Shown piece by piece: positions 40,393 through 48,240 of a stretch of 64,000 nucleotides of DNA; position 1 is the first letter of the stretch, and every line of letters starts with the position of its first letter. Source of the DNA: Bifidobacterium choerinum (GTDB lineage: Bacteria; Actinomycetota; Actinomycetes; Actinomycetales; Bifidobacteriaceae). Where the stretch lies: positions 398,986 to 462,985 of the forward strand of contig NZ_JGYU01000002.1 of NCBI RefSeq assembly GCF_000741135.1, in the 5' to 3' direction. A program made the position numbers and the translations under genes. Under the pieces are notes generated by a model, which saw only the letters and a program-made list of their open reading frames with translations, was not told where the DNA came from and made no database searches.

Positions 40393-40504
40393 TGTTGCTG
40401 TCCTTCCGTCCCGTGGCACGGATCGTCCCGGGTCCGCGTCGCGCATGCATGCCGCCGGTGATGGCGCGCGCCCGCCGGCGGCGTGCGGACGCGCGTGGCC
40501 GCCG

Positions 40505-41611
40505 TCAGGCGTGCCACAGGCCCGAGCGGGCCACCCAGTCGCCGTAGAAGATGACGAGGCCGACCATGACGAACATGAGCTCGACCATCCAGAAGCGCAC
40601 GACGACCTTGCTTTCGGTCCATCCCTCGAGTTCGAAGTGGTGGTGGATCGGCGCCATCTTGAACACGCGCCTGCCGGTCGCCTTGAAGTAGCCGACTTGG
40701 ATGACGTCGCTCATCGCCTCGATGACGAACAGGCCGCCGATGATGATCGCGAGGAACTCGGTGTGCGTCTCGATCGACAGCGCCGCGAACAGGCCGCCGA
40801 GCGCGAGCGAGCCGGTGTCGCCCATGAAGATCGACGCCGGATTGCAGTTGTACCACAGGAAGCCGAGGCACGCCATCGCCGCGCAGCAGGCGATGATCGC
40901 CAGGTCAAGCGGGTCGGAGACGGCGTAGGCGAAGCCGGAGTGGCCGGCGCCGGCCAGATGGTAGCTCTCCCAGATCGCGATGATCGCATAGCCGACGAAG
41001 GCGACCATCGACGAGCCCGCGCACAGGCCGTCGAGGCCGTCGGAGAGGTTGACGGCGTTCGTCCACGCGGCCATCAGGAAGTTGACCCAGATGACGAAGA
41101 GGATGATCGCGAGCGCGCGGCCCGCGAAGTCGAAGCTGACGAAGGGCTTCTCAATGAAGCTCATGCCGGCCTGCGCGCTCGGGAACCCGGACTTCGTCGG
41201 CAATACGAGCGCAAGCACGGCGAACAACGTCGCGAAGATGATCTGGCCGAGGAACTTGCCGCCGACGGTCAGACCCTCGTTCTGCTTCTTGCGCACCTTC
41301 GCGAAGTCGTCGATGAAGCCGAGCAGGCCCATCGACGCCATCGCGAACAATGCGAGGACGGCCGACCAGGACGGCACGACGCCGTGGCAGCAGTAGCGGT
41401 ACAGCGCGCTCGCGCCCCAGCCGAGCAGCACGGCGAGCACGATGACGACGCCGCCGAGCGTCGGCGTGCCGCGCTTGACGAGATGCGACTGCGGGCCGTC
41501 CTGGCGGATGTACTGCCCGTAGTTGAGCCTGTGCACGATGCGGATGAGCAGCGGCGTGCCGACCATCGTCACGATCAGCGAGACCAAGATGCCAATGATG
41601 AGTGCGATCAC
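40505..41611 (-). CDS. mraY: phospho-N-acetylmuramoyl-pentapeptide transferase
   Basis: The 368-residue membrane enzyme (about ten TM helices) transfers phospho-MurNAc-pentapeptide to undecaprenyl phosphate, giving lipid I. Family motifs are visible: [30 protein letters not shown] (catalytic Asp pair), [29 protein letters not shown] and [12 protein letters not shown]. It lies between murF and murD with short gaps; a 112-bp GC-rich gap separates it from murD. Confidence 0.96.
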   Translation of the reverse strand: MIALIIGILVSLIVTMVGTPLLIRIVHRLNYGQYIRQDGPQSHLVKRGTPTLGGVVIVLAVLLGWGASALYRYCCHGVVPSWSAVLALFAMASMGLLGFIDDFAKVRKKQNEGLTVGGKFLGQIIFATLFAVLALVLPTKSGFPSAQAGMSFIEKPFVSFDFAGRALAIILFVIWVNFLMAAWTNAVNLSDGLDGLCAGSSMVAFVGYAIIAIWESYHLAGAGHSGFAYAVSDPLDLAIIACCAAMACLGFLWYNCNPASIFMGDTGSLALGGLFAALSIETHTEFLAIIIGGLFVIEAMSDVIQVGYFKATGRRVFKMAPIHHHFELEGWTESKVVVRFWMVELMFVMVGLVIFYGDWVARSGLWHA

Positions 41612-41657
41612 CTGAGGTTCTCCATTCGGTTGCGTGGTTGCCGTGGGTTGCGTGGCC

Positions 41658-43145
41658 TCACTGCGCGCCGCCAGTCCAGCGCGTCGCGAGCGCGCTCAGT
41701 CCGGAGGCGTGGGAGCCTTTGAGCAGCACGACCATGTCGGCGTGCGCGGCGTTGAATCGGCGCACCGCCTCGTCGGCGTCGTCGGTGTTCGTGACGGCGG
41801 CGACGGGGTTCGCATCGCCGTCGCCGAACGCCTCGCGCGCGCCGTCGGCGATTGCCTGCGCCAATGCGTTGAGATGCTCGTCGCCGGCCGCGCCGACCGC
41901 GACGACGGCGTCGGCGCCGGCCTTCGCCGCGTAGGCGCCGACATCGTGGTGCGCGCGCGCCTCGTCGGCGCCGAGCTCGAGCATCGCGCCGAGCACGGCG
42001 ACGCGGAACGGCTGCGCGTCCTCCTTGGCGCGCCATGCGGCGAGGCCGTCGAGTCCGGCGCGCATCGAGTCGGGGTTCGCGTTGAACGAGTCGTCGATGA
42101 GCGTGAAGCGCTCGCCGTCGCGTTCGACCTCGCTCACGGCCATGCGGTGCGGGCTGACGGACGTGACGTGGGAGAGCACGTCGGCGATCCGTTCGAGCGG
42201 CATCCCCTCGAGGCGCGCGACGGCGGCCGCGGCGAGCGCGTTCATGACGTTGTGCGCGCCGCCGATGCCGAGCGTGACGCGCTGTTCGACGCCGCCGTCG
42301 TCGACGATCGTGAACACCGGACGTCCCAGATCGTCGAGCGTGACGTCGTCGGCGGCAACGTAGCCGTCCTCGTCGTGCGCCTGCGCGTGTTCGAGGCCGA
42401 ACCAGACGACTCTGCCGGGCGCGATCGGGCTCATCGCGGCGACGCGCGGGTCGTCGGCGTTGAGCACGCTGACGCCGTCGTCGAGCAGGCCGCGCACGAT
42501 CTCGCTCTTCGCCTGCGCGATGTGCTCGACCGAGCCGAACTCGCCGAGGTGGGCGACGCCGACCTTGAGCACGACGGCGACGTCCGGCGGCGCTATCGTC
42601 GTCAGATGCGCGATCTCGCCCAGATGGTTCGCACCCATCTCAGCGATCAGATAGCGCGTGCCGTCGCCGACCTCGAGCGCCGTCAGCGGCAGTCCGATCT
42701 CGTTGTTGAACGAGCCGACCGGCGCGACGGTCGGCCCGAGCGTCGACAGCAGCGCCTTGAGCAGGTCCTTCGTCGTCGTCTTACCGACCGATCCGGTGAT
42801 GCCGACGACGGTGAACGGCTCACGGCTTTCGCGGCGCAGCCGCAGATTGGCCTTGGCGAGCAGTCCGAGAGCCTCGACGGTGTCCTTGACGACGATCTGC
42901 GGACACGGCGCGTCCGTGATCTCGTGGTCGACGATCGCGCCGAGCGCGCCCTGTTCGCCGATCGAGCTGACAAAATCATGGCCGTCGACGTGCTCGCCGG
43001 CGATCGCGACGAACAGCGAGCCGGCGCGTACCTTCCTCGAATCGGTGACGACGTCGGCCACGACCCGTTCGGCCGTCGCGTCGTCCGCGTTGATCAGGCG
43101 GCCGTCGACCGTCCGGGCCGCCTGGGCCAGCATCATCCTCATCAT
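41658..43145 (-). CDS. murF: UDP-N-acetylmuramoyl-tripeptide-D-alanyl-D-alanine ligase
   Basis: The 495-residue ligase adds D-Ala-D-Ala to the muropeptide. The N-domain shows VVTDSRKVRAGSLFVAIAGE. The ATP loop is GITGSVGKTTTKDLL (about residue 115). EMGANHLGEIAHLTTIAPPD and the C-domain (IDDSFNANPDSMRAGLDGL) are typical MurF. The ATG at 43145 has AAGGAGAG upstream. Intact P-loop and C-domain contrast with the degenerate Mur-like gene directly upstream. Confidence 0.95.
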   Translation of the reverse strand: MMRMMLAQAARTVDGRLINADDATAERVVADVVTDSRKVRAGSLFVAIAGEHVDGHDFVSSIGEQGALGAIVDHEITDAPCPQIVVKDTVEALGLLAKANLRLRRESREPFTVVGITGSVGKTTTKDLLKALLSTLGPTVAPVGSFNNEIGLPLTALEVGDGTRYLIAEMGANHLGEIAHLTTIAPPDVAVVLKVGVAHLGEFGSVEHIAQAKSEIVRGLLDDGVSVLNADDPRVAAMSPIAPGRVVWFGLEHAQAHDEDGYVAADDVTLDDLGRPVFTIVDDGGVEQRVTLGIGGAHNVMNALAAAAVARLEGMPLERIADVLSHVTSVSPHRMAVSEVERDGERFTLIDDSFNANPDSMRAGLDGLAAWRAKEDAQPFRVAVLGAMLELGADEARAHHDVGAYAAKAGADAVVAVGAAGDEHLNALAQAIADGAREAFGDGDANPVAAVTNTDDADEAVRRFNAAHADMVVLLKGSHASGLSALATRWTGGAQ

Positions 43146-43207
43146 CGTGTGTCTCTCCTTATGTCCTGTTTCGTCTTCCGTCCCTGGTGGGTCTCTTCCC
43201 GCGGCGC

Positions 43208-44083
43208 TCAGCGCAGCTCCTTGGACACGCGCAGCGCGTTGCGGATGTTCGTCTTGCGCACGCCGGCGGCGAGCGTCATCGCGATCGCGAGCGACAGCGC
43301 GCGCGCATGGCCGTCGCCGAAGTCGGCCTGCTCGGCCATCGCGTCGGTCTCCGCGTCGCGCTGCGCCAGATGCGTGTTCGCGTCGAGCGTGCAGCCGTAC
43401 TGCTCGCCCACGTGCGCGATCATCTCGTCGACGTGGCCGCCGGCGTCGTCGTAGCCGAGCACGTCGACGCCGACCGATTCGAGCGCGCCGGGGGCGATCG
43501 TGCGGGCGTTGAGCGCGAGGATGATCGCGGCGGCGCCGTCCTCGACGCACACCGAGAAGACGCGCTGCATCGCGAAGGCGTCGACCGGGTAGCTCAGGTC
43601 GAGGAAGCGTTCGAGCGACTGCGAGTCGCCTTCGCACACGGTGCCGACCGGGTTGCCGAGCATGTGCAGGAACTGCGCGAGCACGTCGACGTCCTCGCGC
43701 ACGCGGTCGACGTCGCTGCCGGCGATTGCGAAGACGGCGATCGACTCGGACGGCCTGCCGGCGATCGAGGCGGCGAGCTCGCCGATCTGGCGCGGCGACG
43801 GGTCGGCGAACAGCACCGGCACCTGCGGGTCGTCGACGGCGTTGCGCATCGACGTCGGCAGCATGACGGCGTAGGCGCCGCGGCGCACGGCGAGCGCGAT
43901 CCGGCCCTTGTCGATGCGGATGCCGGGCATGTACAGCGCGCCCGGCGTGACCGAGTCGACGTCGTTGGCGAGCGACGTGACGGTCACGTCGCGCGCGAAG
44001 TCCGGCACGAGCTCGTAGCCGTAGCGGTCCTGCAGCATGCCGAGCGTCAGGCGCTGGGACGTCGTTTCGTTGATTGCGCTCAT
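43208..44083 (-). CDS. MurE-like protein with degenerate ATP site (Mur-ligase pseudoenzyme)
   Basis: This 291-residue protein sits at the canonical murE position (ftsI-murE-murF). Its N-terminus (VTVTSLANDVDSVTPGALYM, then RRGAYAVMLP) aligns by eye with the UDP-binding domain of MurE. The expected ATP loop GTNGKTT is replaced by GSDVDRVRED in AVFAIAGSDVDRVREDVDVL, so the lysine and threonines needed for ATP are absent. A shortened central domain follows (CVEDGAAAIILALNARTIAP) and there is no ligase C-domain. It is probably non-catalytic: a scaffold, a UDP-sugar sensor or a relic. A true MurE must be elsewhere. The frame is intact and codon use normal, which argues for function. Confidence 0.7.
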   Translation of the reverse strand: MSAINETTSQRLTLGMLQDRYGYELVPDFARDVTVTSLANDVDSVTPGALYMPGIRIDKGRIALAVRRGAYAVMLPTSMRNAVDDPQVPVLFADPSPRQIGELAASIAGRPSESIAVFAIAGSDVDRVREDVDVLAQFLHMLGNPVGTVCEGDSQSLERFLDLSYPVDAFAMQRVFSVCVEDGAAAIILALNARTIAPGALESVGVDVLGYDDAGGHVDEMIAHVGEQYGCTLDANTHLAQRDAETDAMAEQADFGDGHARALSLAIAMTLAAGVRKTNIRNALRVSKELR

Positions 44084-44123
44084 CGTTGCTTCCTTTTCTT
44101 GTGCCTACCCGTATCCCGCGCGC

Positions 44124-45926
44124 TCACCATTCCACCGGGATGGCGTCCTTGCGCGGCTGCGAGTTCGGCACCTCGTACTTCTGCATCAGGAACTTGCCGA
44201 TCTCGGCGAAGACCGGGCCCGCCGTCAGGCCGCCGTAGGCGCCCTCCGGGTCCTTGAGGATGACGGTGATGACGAAGCGCGGGTCGTCGGCCGGGATGAT
44301 GCCCGCGTAGTCGCTGATCAGCGACGAGAGCCTGCCGTCGGCGCCGGCGACCTCGGCGGTGCCGGACTTCGAGGCGACGCGGTAGCCGTCGACGCCGGCG
44401 AAGCCTTGCGACGCGTAGTGCTCGGAGACCGATTCCATCGCGTTGAGCACCTGCTTGGAGACCGCCTCGTCGATGACGCGCGTCGACTCGCCGGTCTCGC
44501 TCCCGCGCGTCCTGCCGTCGGCGCCGGTGACCGATTTGATGATCGACTGCGGCTTCCTGACGCCGTTGTTCGCGATGACACCCACGGCGTTCGTCAGCTG
44601 CAGCGCGTTGACGGTGTAGCCCTGACCGAACAATACGGTGTTGCGCGTGCGGCCGTCCCACTGCGAGGCCTGCGCGAGCAGGCCCTGCGACTCGCCCGGC
44701 AGCCCCAGCCCGGTCGGCTGTCCGATGCCGAAGCGGCGCAGGTAGTCGTAGCGCTTGTCGTCGCTGAGGTTCTCGGAGGCGAGGATCGTGCCGATGTTCG
44801 ACGACTGCTCGAGGATGCCGGCCATCGTCCACCGCTCGTCGCCGTGCTCGAAGGAGTCCTTGTACTTCTGTCCGTCGAGCGTGAGCGTGCCGGGCACCGT
44901 GAACCGGTCGCCCATCGTGTGCAGGCCCTCCTGGATGACGCCGGACATCGTGAACACCTTGCCGATCGAGCCGGGTTCGAAGGTCTCGTTGACCGAACGC
45001 GCGACGCTGAGCTTCGCCTCGTCGCTGCCGGCCTTGACGTCGTCGGTGTCGGCGAGCGCGACGATCTGCCCGTTGCGCACGTTCTGCACGACGGCGATGC
45101 CCCATCCGGCCTTGTACTTCTCCTTGCTCTGCCTGAGGATCTGCTCGACGCCCCACTGCACGTCGCGGTCGATCGTCAGCTGCACGTCGGCGCCGTCGAC
45201 GGCGGGCTTCGATTCGGTCATCGTGCCGGGGATCTGCTCGCCGCCGTTGCCCTGCTGGTAGATCTCGTAGCCGTCGGTGCCGGTGAGCGCCTTGTCCTCG
45301 AGCTGTTCGACGCCGGCGACGCCCTTTCCCTCGTCGTCGACGCCGCCGAGGAAGACGCCGAGCAGCGAGCCGTTCGAGTAGACGCGTTCGGAGCTCAGCT
45401 CGCCGTAGACGATGCCGCCCAGATGCAGCGCGGCGATCTTGCGCCTGACCTCGGGCGTCACGTCCTTCTTGAGCACCGCGTATTGGCCGGTGCCGGCGAG
45501 CTTGCCGCCGATCTCGGCGGCGCTCATGTCGAGCAGCGGCGCGAGCAGCTGCGCGACGGCGGCGACGCCGGTCGTCTTGAGCGGCTTGCCGTCGAGCTGC
45601 TGGCAGTAGTCCTTCGTACGCGGCGTGCAGTCGAGCGGCGTGAAGTCCTGCGCGGCTTCCGGGTTGCCGACGATCGTGTAGCGTTCAACGCTCTGCGCGA
45701 GCACGACGCCGTTGGCGTCCATGATCCTGCCGCGCTTGGCGCCGAGCGTGACCTGCACGGTGCGTGCGCGCGTGGCCGCCTGCGCGGTGCGCGCGCCCTC
45801 GACGAGCTGGAGCACGCCGAGCTGCACGAGGCACGCCGAGGCGAGCAACGCGAGCACGACGCCGAGGATGACGGCGCTGCGCATCGGCTTCGCGAGCGCC
45901 TTGAACGAACGGATGGGATGCATCAT
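44124..45926 (-). CDS. ftsI: septal peptidoglycan transpeptidase FtsI (PBP class B)
   Basis: The 600-residue protein has an N-terminal TM helix (AVILGVVLALLASACLVQL), a dimerisation domain (GAKRGRIMDANGVVLAQSVE) and a transpeptidase domain. Catalytic motifs are SxxK as PGSIGKVFT (about 322), SxN as QSSNIGT (about 377) and KSGT in RVASKSGTAEV (about 520). It crosslinks septal peptidoglycan with FtsW and is a beta-lactam target. It follows ftsL and precedes the MurE-like gene. Confidence 0.95.
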   Translation of the reverse strand: MMHPIRSFKALAKPMRSAVILGVVLALLASACLVQLGVLQLVEGARTAQAATRARTVQVTLGAKRGRIMDANGVVLAQSVERYTIVGNPEAAQDFTPLDCTPRTKDYCQQLDGKPLKTTGVAAVAQLLAPLLDMSAAEIGGKLAGTGQYAVLKKDVTPEVRRKIAALHLGGIVYGELSSERVYSNGSLLGVFLGGVDDEGKGVAGVEQLEDKALTGTDGYEIYQQGNGGEQIPGTMTESKPAVDGADVQLTIDRDVQWGVEQILRQSKEKYKAGWGIAVVQNVRNGQIVALADTDDVKAGSDEAKLSVARSVNETFEPGSIGKVFTMSGVIQEGLHTMGDRFTVPGTLTLDGQKYKDSFEHGDERWTMAGILEQSSNIGTILASENLSDDKRYDYLRRFGIGQPTGLGLPGESQGLLAQASQWDGRTRNTVLFGQGYTVNALQLTNAVGVIANNGVRKPQSIIKSVTGADGRTRGSETGESTRVIDEAVSKQVLNAMESVSEHYASQGFAGVDGYRVASKSGTAEVAGADGRLSSLISDYAGIIPADDPRFVITVILKDPEGAYGGLTAGPVFAEIGKFLMQKYEVPNSQPRKDAIPVEW

Positions 45927-45929
45927 GGC

Positions 45930-46400
45930 TTAGTGGGTGCCTTCCTGTGACGGGGTGTAGCCTTCAAGGTCGATCGACAGCGAGCCTTGCGCGGGGACCA
46001 TCTTCATCTTCTGCGCGCGCTCGGGCAATGTGGCCTCGAGCTGCGAGAGCTTCGTCTGGTCCTCCTCGACGTCCTGCTGCAGCATCGTGATGTGCTGCTC
46101 GATCGTGGAGGCCTCGAAGGAGTTCGAGCTCATCTGCGTGCGCAGCAGCAGCGCGCCGAGCAGGCACGCGCCGAGGAACAGCACGGCGACGACGATGTGC
46201 ACGGCCGGCGAGCGGCGCGTGCGCGTCCAGTCGAGCAGCCGCTGCATGCCACGGCTGACCTTCGACGACGAGGCGCGGCGGTTCTCGACGACGTGCAGCT
46301 GCGGGCGCTTCCGGACATGGCCGACAGCCGGCTCCTGGCCCTGGCGTCCGGCCGGCGCCGCCGACGAACGCGATGAACGCATTGACGATCCCATGGTCAT
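45930..46400 (-). CDS. ftsL: FtsL-like septum component
   Basis: The 156-residue bitopic protein consists of a basic cytosolic N-terminus (about 1-65), one TM helix (VHIVVAVLFLGACLLGALLL) and a short coiled coil (EQHITMLQQDVEEDQTKLSQ). Sequence identity within FtsL is low; the call rests on topology and its position between rsmH and ftsI. The ATG at 46400 overlaps the rsmH stop (ATGA) and has GAAGG upstream. An in-frame ATG at 46394 is possible. Confidence 0.8.
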   Translation of the reverse strand: MTMGSSMRSSRSSAAPAGRQGQEPAVGHVRKRPQLHVVENRRASSSKVSRGMQRLLDWTRTRRSPAVHIVVAVLFLGACLLGALLLRTQMSSNSFEASTIEQHITMLQQDVEEDQTKLSQLEATLPERAQKMKMVPAQGSLSIDLEGYTPSQEGTH

Positions 46401-47491
46401 CCCCTCGCCTTCGTGCGGTGGCCGCGGCGGCCGTGGGCGCCATGTGCGCCGTGCGGTCCGCGGCCGTCGCGGACGTCGTCGTCGCCCCGCGCCTGTTCGG
46501 CGAAGCGACGGCGCCAGCGTTCGGGCAGCGGCCTGATCAGCTCGACGCCGCGCAGACGCACCGAGGCGGCGCGCGGGTTGCGCTCGCGCTCGGCGGCGTC
46601 GGCCATGACGGCGCCCTTCGTGACGGCCTTGAAGAACGGCTGCATGTCGTCGGGGACGACCGGCATGCCGGCGGGGACGTCGGCGTGCAGGCCCTGGTTC
46701 ATGAAGGTCTTGACGGTGCGGTCCTCGAGCGAATGGTACGACTCGACGACGAGGCGGCCGCCGACGGCAAGGCGGTTCGCGATCTGCGGCAACGTGCGCG
46801 CGAGCTTGTCGAGCTCGCCGTTGACCTCGATGCGCAACGCCTGGAAGACGCGCTTGGCCGGGTTGCCGCTCGCGCGGTGCGCCTGCGGGATCACGGCGTC
46901 GACGAGCGCGTTGAGCTGCGCCGAGGTCTCGAGCGGCCCGCGTTCGCGCACGGCGACGATGCGGCGCGCGATCTGGCGCGCGAAGCGCTCCTCGCCGTAC
47001 TCCTTGAAGATATGGGCGAGCGCGCGCTCGTCGTAGTCGGCGAGCACGTCGCGCGCCGTCAGCGGCTGCGTCACGTCCATGCGCATGTCGAGCGGCGCGT
47101 CATGGGAATAGGAGAAGCCGCGCTCGCGTTCGTCGATCTGCAGGCTCGACAGGCCCAGGTCCATGAACACGGCGTCGACCCGGGCGACGTCCATGTCCGC
47201 GAGGACCTCGTCGAAGGCGTCGAAGGCGGCGTGCACCGGCGTGAAGCGGTCGGCCAGGCCTTCGGAGGCGATGCGCGCGCCCGCCATCGCGAGCGCCTCG
47301 GCGTCGCGATCGATGCCGATGAGCCGCGCCTCGGGGTTCGCCTTGAGGAACGCGATCGCGTGGCCGGCCAGGCCGAGCGTGCAGTCGACGGCGATCGAGC
47401 CGGGGGCGGCGAGCGCCGGCGAGACGAGCTCGACGCAGTCGCGCAGCAGCACCGGCTGGTGGATATGTGCGTAATCGGTCAAATCGGTCAT
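46397..47491 (-). CDS. rsmH: 16S rRNA (cytosine1402-N4)-methyltransferase
   Basis: The 364-residue SAM-dependent enzyme modifies C1402 in the ribosomal P site. It shows HQPVLLRDCVELV, the SAM motif DCTLGLAGHA, RLIGIDRDAEAL, MDLGLSSLQIDERERGFSY and LRIEVNGEL. The Arg/Gly/His-rich last 30 residues form a low-complexity tail. The ATG at 47491 overlaps the mraZ stop (TGATG). It is the second gene of the dcw operon. Confidence 0.96.
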   Translation of the reverse strand: MTDLTDYAHIHQPVLLRDCVELVSPALAAPGSIAVDCTLGLAGHAIAFLKANPEARLIGIDRDAEALAMAGARIASEGLADRFTPVHAAFDAFDEVLADMDVARVDAVFMDLGLSSLQIDERERGFSYSHDAPLDMRMDVTQPLTARDVLADYDERALAHIFKEYGEERFARQIARRIVAVRERGPLETSAQLNALVDAVIPQAHRASGNPAKRVFQALRIEVNGELDKLARTLPQIANRLAVGGRLVVESYHSLEDRTVKTFMNQGLHADVPAGMPVVPDDMQPFFKAVTKGAVMADAAERERNPRAASVRLRGVELIRPLPERWRRRFAEQARGDDDVRDGRGPHGAHGAHGRRGHRTKARG

Positions 47492-48012
47492 CAGAACTCC
47501 ATGTCCGGGAGCACGTCGTCGGTGATGTCGGCGTATCCCTGTTCGTTCTGCGCGAGATAGTCGTCCCACGCGTCGGCGTTCCAGATCTCGGCGCGCGTGC
47601 CGACGCCGATGACGACGATGCGCTCGCCCAGGCCGGCGTAGTCGCGCAGCATCGGCGGCACGCTGATGCGTCCCTGCCGGTCGATCTGCGTGTCGACGGC
47701 GCCGGACAGGAAGATGCGCAGGTACTGGCGCGCGGCGCGATCGCCCATCGACGTGCGCTGGATGCGGGCGGCGATGCGGCGGAACTCGCGGCGTGGCAGA
47801 ATCGTCACGCAGCGTTCCTGACCGCGCGCGAGCACCATGCCCTCCCCCAGCTGCGTACGCATTTTCGCAGGCAACGCGACCCTTCCTTTGGCATCGATCT
47901 TCGGCGTGTAGGTTCCAAGCAGCAGCGGCGCGTCGCCGAACGGCCCGAAGGCCGCCTCGGCCGGCGCGTCGGTCGTCTCGTGCGTGGGGTGCGCGTCGGT
48001 GTGATCCGTCAT
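47491..48012 (-). CDS. mraZ: transcriptional regulator MraZ
   Basis: The 173-residue protein carries two tandem SpoVT/AbrB-like halves: GTYTPKIDAKGRVALPAKMR and DTQIDRQGRISVPPMLRDYA. It has a roughly 25-residue acidic/His N-terminal extension. MraZ represses its own operon by binding repeated TGGGN boxes, and four such repeats lie directly upstream (48061-48095). It is the first gene of the dcw cluster. Confidence 0.95.
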   Translation of the reverse strand: MTDHTDAHPTHETTDAPAEAAFGPFGDAPLLLGTYTPKIDAKGRVALPAKMRTQLGEGMVLARGQERCVTILPRREFRRIAARIQRTSMGDRAARQYLRIFLSGAVDTQIDRQGRISVPPMLRDYAGLGERIVVIGVGTRAEIWNADAWDDYLAQNEQGYADITDDVLPDMEF

Positions 48013-48060
48013 CGCTCACCTCCGCACGCTCTCGACCGGACTCCGACCACTTGCTCAGAC

Positions 48061-48095
48061 CACCACTCTACCCCACTGTTCCCCTAAACTCCCCA
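48061..48095 (-). promoter_or_regulatory. MraZ boxes (four repeats at 10-bp spacing)
   Basis: On the minus strand TGGGG, AGGGG, TGGGG and TGGTG occur at exactly 10-bp intervals, 49-83 bp upstream of the mraZ start. This matches the known MraZ operator pattern of direct TGGGN repeats one helical turn apart, and implies negative autoregulation of the whole dcw operon. Confidence 0.85.
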
Positions 48096-48195
48096 CCGCG
48101 CGGCTAAACACGCCGTGAGCGTGACCCACGCCCCCGTTTCGTGCACGAAATCCGCACATCGCGCCCGTCGACGCGGCGCTGTTGCGCGTGTTTGC

Positions 48196-48201
48196 TACAC
48201 T
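48196..48201 (+). promoter_or_regulatory. probable -10 element of helD
   Basis: TACACT preceded by TGC (extended -10 style TGCTACACT) lies 39 bp before the helD start. No convincing -35 is visible. Confidence 0.4.
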
Positions 48202-48240
48202 TGTACGGCTTAACTTTCCATCGAGGGGACGCACAAGAGC

